DNA from: an uncultured Lysobacterales bacterium
Lineage (GTDB): Bacteria; Pseudomonadota; Gammaproteobacteria; Xanthomonadales; SZUA-36
Reading direction: 5' to 3'
NCBI GenBank assembly: GCA_937995275.1
Contig: CALKKN010000305.1
Coordinates: 1 to 7,300 of the forward strand
Length of the DNA: 7,300 bases
The position numbers were made by a program, and so were the translations under genes. Under the pieces are notes generated by a model, which had not been told where the DNA came from, ran no database searches, and was given only the letters and a program-made list of their open reading frames with translations. Within the stretch, counting starts at the first letter, position 1. Each line of letters begins with the position of its first letter. Shown in pieces: positions 1-7,300 of this stretch.

Positions 1-492
1 AAGATGCACATCCCGCAGGTTGCCGGCTTCTGGGAGAAGTTCTTTTTCAAGCCGGGCAACCTCGGTTATCCGGTCTTCGACACCGCTTACGGCAAGGTTG
101 GGCTCTACATCTGCTACGACCGGCATTTCCCCGACGGCGCCCGTTGCCTCGGCCTGAACGGAGCCGAGATCGTGTTCAACCCATCGGCCACCGTGGCCGG
201 TCTTTCGCAGCACCTGTGGGAACTCGAGCAGCCCGCCCACGCCGTGGCCAACGGCTACTTCGTCGCCGCCGTCAACCGGGTCGGCACGGAGGCGCCCTGG
301 AACATCGGCCGCTTCTACGGCTCGTCGTACTTCGCCGACCCGCGCGGCCAGATCACCGCCCAGGCCAGCGAGGACCAGGACGAGCTCCTGATCGCCGACC
401 TCGACCTGGACCTGGTTCGCGAGGTGCGCAACACCTGGCAATTCTTCCGCGACCGCAGGCCCGAAACCTACGGCCAGTTGACGGAACTCTGA
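1..492 (+). CDS. Beta-ureidopropionase-type carbon-nitrogen hydrolase (3' part, truncated by window edge)
   Basis: This nitrilase-superfamily amidohydrolase most likely hydrolyses N-carbamoyl-beta-alanine (or the methyl analogue from thymine) to the beta-amino acid, CO2 and ammonia, the last step of reductive pyrimidine breakdown, in the cytoplasm. The reading frame is open from base 1, so the N-terminal part is missing. Seen: the first codon (AAG, 1-3) opens a K-M-H-I-P motif whose Lys is the catalytic Lys of the family. The nucleophile Cys lies in ICYDRHFP (codon 112-114). The segment LWELEQPAHAVANGYF and the C-terminal DRRPETYGQL are typical of beta-ureidopropionase and N-carbamoylputrescine amidase relatives. 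The catalytic Glu of the Glu-Lys-Cys triad would lie upstream of the window. Substrate choice is inferred from the neighbouring dihydropyrimidine dehydrogenase genes; N-carbamoylputrescine or N-carbamoyl-D-amino acid hydrolase are the alternatives. The stop is 10 nt before the transporter start. Confidence 0.86.
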   Translation, partial: KMHIPQVAGFWEKFFFKPGNLGYPVFDTAYGKVGLYICYDRHFPDGARCLGLNGAEIVFNPSATVAGLSQHLWELEQPAHAVANGYFVAAVNRVGTEAPWNIGRFYGSSYFADPRGQITAQASEDQDELLIADLDLDLVREVRNTWQFFRDRRPETYGQLTEL

Positions 493-502
493 AGCGCGGC
501 GA

Positions 503-2016
<1,514 letters not shown>

Positions 2017-2020
<4 letters not shown>

Positions 2021-3381
2021 GCCAAAAGCAGAACATGCGGCACGACGTTCGGGCCGGACGGCTTTCGGCCGCCGATATCGAGCGGAATTACGCCGACCTG
2101 CACCCGCCGTTCAACCCGCACCAGGCCGCGGTGGAGGCCGCCCGCTGCCTGTTCTGCCACGATGCGCCCTGCACCGAGGCCTGCCCGACCGGCATCGACA
2201 TTCCGGGCTTCATTCGCAAGATCTCGACCGGCAATACGCGCGGCGCGGCGGTCACGATCCTCAGCGAAAACATCATGGGGGCGACCTGCGCGACCGTGTG
2301 CCCCGTCGAGGAACTGTGCGAGGAGGTCTGCGTTCGGAATACGGCCGAGGACCAGCCGGTGCGAATCGGGCGGCTGCAGCGTTTCGCCACCGATGACCTG
2401 CTGGCCCGCGGCGCCCAACCCTTCGAGCGGCAAGCCTACAGCGGGAAGCGGATCGCCGTCGTCGGCGCCGGCCCGGCCGGGCTTTCCTGCGCGCACCGCC
2501 TGGCGATGGCGGGACACGCGGTGACCGTGTTTGAGGCGCGCGACAAGTCCGGCGGCCTCAACGAATATGGCATCGCCGCCTACAAGATGCCCCAGGAACG
2601 CGCGGCCAGGGAGGTGGGCTTCATCCTCGGCATCGGTGGTATCGAAGTCAGAAACAATGTGCGGCTCGGAAGGGACGTCCGGCTTGCCGACCTGCGCCAG
2701 GAATACGATGCGGTGTTCCTCGGGCTGGGCCACAACGGCGTCAACCGGCTACGGCTGGCGGCGGAGGACGCAGCCGGGGTGCACAACGCCGTGGACTACA
2801 TCGCACGGATCCGGCAGGAAGACCTGGCCGCTCTGCCGGTCGGCCGCCGCGTGGTGGTCGTCGGCGGCGGCAACACGGCGATCGACATCGCGGTGCAGAT
2901 CAAGAAACTGGGCGCCGAGTACGTGACGCTGGTGTACCGGCGCGGCCCGGTCCAGATGAGCGCCACCGCCTACGAACAGGAAGTTGCACAAACCAACGGC
3001 GTACTGATCAAGACCTGGGCGCGGCCCAGCACTCTGGAAGCCGACGACGAGGGCATCACCGCCGTTACCTTCGAGTACACGCGCGACAACGGCGAGGGCG
3101 GCGCCGAGGGTACCGGCGAGTTCTTCACCCTCGAAGCGGACCAGGTGTTCAAGGCCATCGGCCAGGGCTTCGACCCGGCGGCGCTGGAGACGGAGGACCT
3201 GCCGGCCATCGAGGACGGGCGCATCCGCGTGGACGCGGAACGCCGCACCAGCCTGCCCGACGTGTGGGCCGGCGGCGACTGCGTGGCCGGGCGTGACCTG
3301 ACGGTCGTGGCCGTGCAGGATGGCAAACTGGCCGCGGAAAGCATCGACCGCACCCTGATGGGCGCGGCCCCGGCAAGCTGA
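2017..3381 (+). CDS. preT: NAD-dependent dihydropyrimidine dehydrogenase, PreT subunit
   Basis: Electron-input subunit (454 aa) of the cytoplasmic PreTA enzyme, which interconverts uracil or thymine and the 5,6-dihydro compounds using NAD(P)H. It resembles the N-terminal half of eukaryotic DPD and the glutamate synthase small subunit. Seen: an N-terminal Fe-S domain with C44-x2-C47-x4-C52-x3-C56 and C95, C101, C105; an FAD-binding GAGPAG (150-155) followed by E173; a second dinucleotide site GGGNTA (283-288) for NAD(P)H with YRRG (307-310); and a C-terminal FAD segment, AGGDCVAGRDLTV (418-430). As I recall human DPD, these cysteines and Q121 fall at a constant offset of 35 from its cluster ligands Cys79, 82, 87, 91, 130, 136, 140 and Gln156, so both N-terminal [4Fe-4S] clusters, including the unusual Gln ligand, should be present. 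It starts at GTG within a GTGA overlap with the transporter and is followed 11 nt later by preA. Other names in use include PydX. Confidence 0.96.
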
Positions 3382-3384
3382 GGT
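3380..3384 (+). promoter_or_regulatory. Ribosome binding site for preA (GAGGT)
   Basis: GAGGT overlaps the preT stop codon and sits 8 nt before the ATG at 3393. It fixes the preA start and suggests coupled translation of the two subunits. Confidence 0.6.
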
Positions 3385-3392
3385 ACAGCGCA

Positions 3393-4661
3393 ATGGCCGA
3401 CCTGAACTGTAATATCGCCGGCGTGCAGTCGCCGAACCCCTTCTGGTTGGCGTCGGCACCGCCCACCGACAAGCAATACAACGTCGAGCGCGCCTTCGAG
3501 GCGGGTTGGGGCGGCGTCGTCTGGAAAACGCTCGGCGAGGCCGGTCCGCCCATCGTCAACGTCTGTTCGCGCTACGGCTCGGTCGACTACAACGGCCAGC
3601 GCATGATCGGCCTGAACAACATCGAGCTGATCACCGATCGGCCGCTGGAGGTCAACCTCGAGGAAATCACGGCGGTCAAGAAGGCCTGGCCCGACCGCGC
3701 CATGGTGGTGTCGCTGATGGTGCCCTGCAATGAGCAGGCGTGGCGCGACATTCTGAAGCAGGTGGAGCAAACCGGGTGCGACGGTGTGGAGCTGAACTTC
3801 GGCTGCCCGCACGGCATGAGCGAACGTGGAATGGGCTCGGCGGTGGGTCAGGTGCCCGAGTACATCGAGGAGGTCACCGGCTGGTGCAAGCAGAACACCG
3901 CCCTGCCGGTATTCGTCAAGCTGACGCCGAATATCACCGACATCCGCTACCCGGCACGCGCCGCGCACCGGGGGGGCGCGGATGCCGTGTCGCTGATCAA
4001 CACGATCAATTCCATTGTGAGCATCGACCTCGACACCTTTTCGCCCGAGCCGTCCGTGGCCGGCAAGGGCGCCCATGGCGGCTACTGCGGCCCGGCGGTC
4101 AAACCGATCGCGCTGAGCATGGTTTCGGAAATCGCCCGTGATCCGGAAACCCGCGGCCTGCCGATCTCCGGAATCGGCGGCATCGGCACCTGGCGCGACG
4201 CGGCCGAGTACATCGCGCTGGGGTGCGGCAGCGTCCAGGTCTGCACGGCGGCCATGCGTTTCGGCTTCCGCATCATCGATGACATGGTCGACGGGCTGAA
4301 CAACTGGATGGACGAGAAGGGGTTCCAATCGCTGGCCGATTTCCGCGGCCGGGCCATCGGCAACGTGACCGACTGGCACGAGCTCGACCTGAACTACAAG
4401 ACCCTGGCGCTCATTCACCAGGACCTGTGCATCGAATGCGGGCTGTGCCATATCGTTTGCGAGGACGCCGCGCACCAGGCCATCGCCCAGGACAAGGACG
4501 CGGACGGCAAGCGCACCTACCGTGTCATTGACGAAGAGTGCGTGGGCTGCAACCTGTGTTCGCTGGTGTGCCCGGTCCCGGGCTGCATCACGATGGAGGC
4601 CCAGGACACCGGCCTGCCGTATCTGAACTGGGGAGACCACCCCAACAACCCACTGCGGTGA
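3393..4661 (+). CDS. preA: NAD-dependent dihydropyrimidine dehydrogenase, PreA subunit
   Basis: Catalytic subunit (422 aa) of PreTA: an FMN-binding dihydroorotate-dehydrogenase-like barrel (about residues 5-320) fused to a 2x[4Fe-4S] ferredoxin domain (about 336-400), matching the C-terminal half of eukaryotic DPD. Seen: N76 and E78 in NNIEL, NFGCPHGMSERGMG (135-148) with the catalytic Cys138, K176 in FVKLTPNITD, N203-T204, and GISGIGG-type phosphate-binding segments around 257-265. Cluster motifs are C346-x2-C349-x2-C352-x3-C356 and C383-x2-C386-x2-C389-x3-C393. From memory, N76, E78, N135, C138, K176, N203 and T204 keep a constant offset of 533 from human DPD Asn609, Glu611, Asn668, Cys671, Lys709, Asn736 and Thr737. 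The residue matching Ser670 is Gly137 here. Electrons would pass from FAD and clusters in PreT through the ferredoxin clusters to FMN. This is the last gene of the operon. PydA is another name in use. Confidence 0.97.
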   Translation: MADLNCNIAGVQSPNPFWLASAPPTDKQYNVERAFEAGWGGVVWKTLGEAGPPIVNVCSRYGSVDYNGQRMIGLNNIELITDRPLEVNLEEITAVKKAWPDRAMVVSLMVPCNEQAWRDILKQVEQTGCDGVELNFGCPHGMSERGMGSAVGQVPEYIEEVTGWCKQNTALPVFVKLTPNITDIRYPARAAHRGGADAVSLINTINSIVSIDLDTFSPEPSVAGKGAHGGYCGPAVKPIALSMVSEIARDPETRGLPISGIGGIGTWRDAAEYIALGCGSVQVCTAAMRFGFRIIDDMVDGLNNWMDEKGFQSLADFRGRAIGNVTDWHELDLNYKTLALIHQDLCIECGLCHIVCEDAAHQAIAQDKDADGKRTYRVIDEECVGCNLCSLVCPVPGCITMEAQDTGLPYLNWGDHPNNPLR

Positions 4662-4685
4662 AGAGCACCTCGTGAAAGCGCCGAC

Positions 4686-4704
4686 ACAACCGCCCGGGCG
4701 TTGT
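4686..4704. terminator. Weak hairpin, possible terminator of the pyrimidine operon
   Basis: ACAAC (4686-4690) pairs with GTTGT (4700-4704) around a GC-rich centre containing GCCCGGGC, leaving one bulged C. It begins 25 nt after the preA stop. The stem is plausible but no U-tract follows, so termination here is an inference from position. Confidence 0.3.
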
Positions 4705-4706
4705 CA

Positions 4707-4750
4707 ACCCCGGAGGCGTTCGAGCAAGCCTCGATTTGAGGGTCCGGGGT
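4707..4750. repeat. Perfect 8-bp inverted repeat with nested 5-bp stem
   Basis: ACCCCGGA (4707-4714) is the exact reverse complement of TCCGGGGT (4743-4750). Between the arms a second perfect stem, TCGAG (4720-4724) with CTCGA (4730-4734), has a 5-nt loop; GAGGC (4713-4717) with GCCTC (4728-4732) is a competing pairing. It could act as a two-way transcription end between converging genes or as an mRNA 3' stabiliser; function is not shown. Confidence 0.5.
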
Positions 4751-4781
4751 GTCGCGCTATCGGGGGAAGTCCAAACGCGAC
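4751..4781. repeat. 6-bp inverted repeat next to the previous one
   Basis: GTCGCG (4751-4756) is the reverse complement of CGCGAC (4776-4781) with a 19-nt loop. It directly abuts the preceding inverted repeat and lies 20 nt beyond the stop of the leftward gene, where its transcript would end. Six pairs can arise by chance in GC-rich DNA, so weight is low. Confidence 0.3.
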
Positions 4782-4801
4782 CTGCTTGATGCCGCGCGCA
4801 C

Positions 4802-7048
4802 TTACCGTGGGAATTGCTCGGCCATGAAATTGTAGACATTGGGCCGAATCCGCTGCAGCAGTTCGGGTGAGGCTTGATAGAGTGCGAACGAATCGGCGAA
4901 GTACTCCTGCCACACGCTTTCCGGATTCGGATAGTCTGTGGGCATGCGTCGGGTTCTTCCCCCGTCACGCATTGCGGCACTTCGAAACTCTGGTTGGCGG
5001 GCCCGGGCGGCCAGTTCATCGGTCACCTCGGCTGGATCGCCGGCAGTCCAGCGGGCACCCGACAACGAACGGGCGCCACGCTCGGCTCGGGTGGCGCTCG
5101 TGACTGCGGAATTCAATTCATCAAATCGTTCACGTCTCGGGTCCCTGCGGTGTGGGATTTCATACGATGTGCCTTCCGTGCCAAATTCAGCCAGCAGCGC
5201 TTCCTGTGCCGCAGCGGTGGCCGCCGCCGTGGTTCGAAGCGGGGCCAGATCCAATGCATGGCCGATTTCATGCGCGACGGCATGCGCCGCGAATGTCAGC
5301 GGCCGTCCGGCTCTGCCCAGGCGCGTCAGGCCGCCGCCGTAGGCACGGTCGAACACTCGTACCGTGTGCGTGGACTGATCGTAGTGGGCTGCCTCATCGG
5401 GATGTTCAGGGTCGCTGGATGCGCGCTCGAAGCGCAACCCACTGAGCGTGGCCAGCCGAGCTTCGGGAATTTCGCCGAGACCGATCAACATCTGATCAAA
5501 TTCTTCGGCGCTGAACCCACTTCGTCTGAAACCCGCACGATCAAACCGTTCACGCAACGCAGTACGCTGTTCTGTCGTGGGCGCCTCGATGCCTATCGAC
5601 CCCTGGCGCTCAATCAGGATTTCCGTGCCCAGATCGCCTAAATCCAACCGTGTGAACCGATATGAATCATACCCGCCGCCGTACGGTGTCAGGTCCAAGG
5701 CCAACATGACCGTGCTGTTCGCCACCAGAGGCGAGTCATTGATTTGTGCTGCGAGACTTCGCAGGCCCCGCTGCAGATTGGCAGGGATTGTGCTTGAGAA
5801 GCGAGCGGTCGTGCCTTCCGGCAGGTTGACTGAAGTGGACCCGCCCTCGGTTGAAAACAGGTCGGCATATGACAATGTGACCTCGCTGGTGATCACCCGC
5901 AATCGTTGGCGTGCCGCCTGTACGGCCCCGTGGCGGGTCCGCTGTTCCCGAGTGGCATCGGCCGGCAATTCCGCGCTCAGTTCGTCGCTGAGTTCGTGCG
6001 CGCCCGTATCGACCGTGGCTTGGGGCAGGGCGAATGGCAGGATGTCATCACGGTGCCGTTCATACAACTCCCGTAATGTGGGTGGTGTGCGAACCTGATC
6101 CTGCTGCGCCGTTGTGCGCGAAACCAGTACGCGCCGCACCGCTTCGGAATAGGTCGAGCGTAAGCGCTCGGCCGTTCGCTCAGCGCCGGAGTCGCCGGCA
6201 ACCACGTTCAGGGCATTTTCCGCGATGCTGCGCATGTGGCCGAGAACTTCCGAGGTATCGCGGTCCGGCTGCATGGCAAAAAACTCGCCCTGCCCTTCCA
6301 GAAACTCGATCGCTGTCTCGGCAAATTCGCGGCGGTCTGCAGCCGTGGCCGGCTGTGCCTCGCCTTCAGGCATCCGGCCCATGTTTGGAGGTGTCTTCCG
6401 CATCACACGGGGTTCGGCGATGGTATGTTGCTGCACCACGTGTGACAGTTCATGGGCGATCAGCCATCGCCCCCCATTCGTCGATGGCGCGAACTGTCCT
6501 GCACCGAAAACGATGTGCGGCCCGAGGGTATAGGCCTGTGCATGGACATCTCTTGCCGAGCGTTCCGCCGCCAGGCCGGTATGCACTCTTACGCGGGAAA
6601 AGTCATGGCCAAAGCGTTGCTCCATATCCTGTCGCAGATCCGTCTGCATCGGCTTGCCGGGATGGGTGAGAACGTTATCGACACTTGCGGGAACGCCCTG
6701 CGGCCTTCGCGTGGTCTGCGAGGACACCAGGCCACCCCGGTGCGCCGAGTGCTGCCTTACCGGAACCGCCATTACAGCATCGGCCAACTGGTCGGCCTTT
6801 TGCTCCAGTTGATTGCCGGGCGTGCCCTTGGGTGGATTTGCTCGATTCTGCCCTTCCGCGCGGCCTAGCTCCTGATCGGCCTTCGCCTGTAACGGGTCAA
6901 CGGATGCCTGATTCCCTGTCATGCTGTCCGGGAAAAGGACAGGTTCTGCCTCCCCTTTTCTCCCCGTTGGGCTTCGTGTCGGCCTTGCTATGCCCGCCGA
7001 CGAAGCTTGTTGACGTAGGTCTTGGGATTTCGATGCAAACGTGCGCAC
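4802..7048 (-). CDS. DUF4157 (eCIS core domain) protein with C-terminal HEIGH zincin; putative metallopeptidase effector
   Basis: Predicted 748-aa protein from the GTG at 7048; the frame stays open to an ATG at 7282 (826 aa). The GTG is preferred: it has AAGGAT 7 nt upstream and begins M-R-T-F-A-S-K, like the MRTFAPK-type N-termini I recall for DUF4157 proteins. Residues 80-95 carry the LEQKADQLADAVM segment usual before DUF4157. DUF4157 spans about 127-207 (FGHDFSRVRVHTG, then AHELSHVVQQ with H199, E200, H203). A middle region (about 215-550) is not recognised. A second zincin follows, HEIGH (H593, E594, H597), with WQEYFADSF (E715) as likely third zinc ligand, then an NFMAEQF end. The E-Y-F-A-x-x-F pattern and C-terminal position resemble anthrax-lethal-factor-like (ATLF) peptidases. 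DUF4157 is known mainly from proteins linked to extracellular contractile injection systems and polymorphic toxins, so a delivered toxin is inferred. No signal peptide, membrane segment or Cys-rich repeat is seen. The target is unknown. Confidence 0.88.
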   Translation of the reverse strand: MRTFASKSQDLRQQASSAGIARPTRSPTGRKGEAEPVLFPDSMTGNQASVDPLQAKADQELGRAEGQNRANPPKGTPGNQLEQKADQLADAVMAVPVRQHSAHRGGLVSSQTTRRPQGVPASVDNVLTHPGKPMQTDLRQDMEQRFGHDFSRVRVHTGLAAERSARDVHAQAYTLGPHIVFGAGQFAPSTNGGRWLIAHELSHVVQQHTIAEPRVMRKTPPNMGRMPEGEAQPATAADRREFAETAIEFLEGQGEFFAMQPDRDTSEVLGHMRSIAENALNVVAGDSGAERTAERLRSTYSEAVRRVLVSRTTAQQDQVRTPPTLRELYERHRDDILPFALPQATVDTGAHELSDELSAELPADATREQRTRHGAVQAARQRLRVITSEVTLSYADLFSTEGGSTSVNLPEGTTARFSSTIPANLQRGLRSLAAQINDSPLVANSTVMLALDLTPYGGGYDSYRFTRLDLGDLGTEILIERQGSIGIEAPTTEQRTALRERFDRAGFRRSGFSAEEFDQMLIGLGEIPEARLATLSGLRFERASSDPEHPDEAAHYDQSTHTVRVFDRAYGGGLTRLGRAGRPLTFAAHAVAHEIGHALDLAPLRTTAAATAAAQEALLAEFGTEGTSYEIPHRRDPRRERFDELNSAVTSATRAERGARSLSGARWTAGDPAEVTDELAARARQPEFRSAAMRDGGRTRRMPTDYPNPESVWQEYFADSFALYQASPELLQRIRPNVYNFMAEQFPR

Positions 7049-7055
7049 AGCAACG

Positions 7056-7061
7056 ATCCTT
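7056..7061 (-). promoter_or_regulatory. Ribosome binding site for the DUF4157 gene (AAGGAT)
   Basis: Read leftward, AAGGAT ends 7 nt before the GTG at 7048-7046. The upstream ATG at 7282 has only AGG directly abutting it, with no proper spacing. This favours the shorter protein. Confidence 0.55.
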
Positions 7062-7090
7062 GTGTTCGCGGACAGGAAGCTCGGATGAAA

Positions 7091-7096
7091 AGTATA
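7091..7096 (-). promoter_or_regulatory. Possible -10 element (TATACT) for the DUF4157 gene
   Basis: Leftward TATACT differs from TATAAT by one base and would place transcription start about 35-40 nt before the GTG at 7048. No convincing -35 TTGACA-like hexamer lies 16-18 nt upstream, so this is only a candidate. Confidence 0.25.
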
Positions 7097-7300
7097 AACC
7101 ACCTTGGCTGGGGCGTTCGGCAGATCATCTCCGATGCCTGCCTGGGCTTGGCCGAGGCGGCGGATTGATCGCGGCACTACCGAAAAGGCCGTCCACCCTG
7201 TCCGCTTTTTCCAATATGCCCTCTTCCTTGCCGATTGACTCTGGCTTTTTGCCCTGACCCCAATAATTACGATAACTTTCATCCTGTTGCGCTTGACAAG

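Larger units (their letters stand above)
4662..4801. other. Convergent intergenic region with several inverted repeats
   Basis: This 140-base gap lies between the end of preA (rightward) and the stop of the DUF4157 gene (leftward). No ORF, tRNA or insertion-sequence end is recognisable. It holds three successive inverted repeats, listed separately, which could fold on either strand. No clear run of T follows any of them, so a classic intrinsic terminator is not established. Confidence 0.6.
7049..7300. other. Upstream region of the DUF4157 gene, no gene recognised
   Basis: The frame of the leftward gene is open through to 7282, but the peptide it would encode (78 aa, Arg/Lys-rich, beginning MKVIVIIGVR) shows no known motif. 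The stretch holds the candidate -10 and ribosome binding site listed above and an AT-richer patch at about 7259-7282. It is best read as non-coding promoter and leader DNA. Confidence 0.5.

Noticed and set aside
2970..4640. Long leftward open frame (556 aa) opposite preT and preA
   Set aside because: It lies antisense to two well-supported genes, its product is rich in Arg, His, Asp and Val without any motif, and it is a typical GC-driven shadow frame.
4874..5641. Rightward open frame (255 aa) opposite the C-terminal zincin
   Set aside because: No family motif, and the opposite strand carries HEIGH and the conserved Glu segment; it is a shadow.
7178..7212. AAAAG...CTTTTT pairing in the leader, considered as a terminator
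   Set aside because: Only the outer five pairs form; the inner bases do not pair, so no stable hairpin results.
6685..7257. Rightward open frame (190 aa) opposite the N-terminus and leader of the DUF4157 gene
   Set aside because: Pro/Arg-rich low-information peptide with no motif; coding support is on the opposite strand.
7293..7298. TTGACA on the + strand at the right edge, considered as a divergent promoter -35
   Set aside because: The hexamer is perfect but no -10 can be seen because the window ends at 7300, so it cannot be supported.

Overview
The window looks like chromosomal DNA from a high-GC Pseudomonadota bacterium, probably a gamma- or betaproteobacterium. This rests on tightly packed GC-rich genes, GTG starts and the split PreT/PreA form of dihydropyrimidine dehydrogenase. 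The exact taxon cannot be read from the sequence alone.

Positions 1-4661 hold the end of a rightward operon for reductive pyrimidine catabolism. In order it carries the 3' part of a carbon-nitrogen hydrolase (beta-ureidopropionase type, cut by the left edge), an NCS1-family nucleobase/cation symporter, and the two subunits of NAD-dependent dihydropyrimidine dehydrogenase: PreT (FAD, NAD(P)H and Fe-S electron-transfer half) and PreA (FMN substrate half with a C-terminal ferredoxin domain). Gaps are 10 nt, a 4-nt overlap and 11 nt, so co-transcription and translational coupling are likely. Together the products would import uracil, thymine or a related ring compound, reduce the 5,6 double bond, and after ring opening hydrolyse the N-carbamoyl-beta-amino acid. 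The ring-opening dihydropyrimidinase is not in the window and may lie upstream.

Positions 4662-4801 separate the operon from a converging gene. This 140-base gap contains at least three inverted repeats, which may serve transcription ends from both sides, although no U-tract is present.

Positions 4802-7048 (open to 7282) hold one leftward gene for a large DUF4157 ('eCIS core domain') protein. It has two separate HExxH zincin signatures: HELSH inside the N-terminal DUF4157 module, and HEIGH near the C-terminus. The second is followed by a Glu-Tyr-Phe-Ala segment like the third zinc ligand of anthrax-lethal-factor-like peptidases. It reads as a candidate secreted or injected metallopeptidase effector. 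No contractile-injection structural gene and no obvious immunity gene are visible. This is the accessory and most interesting part of the window. Its likely start is the GTG at 7048 with a good ribosome binding site, not the more upstream ATG at 7282. Positions 7049-7300 appear non-coding and hold a possible promoter.
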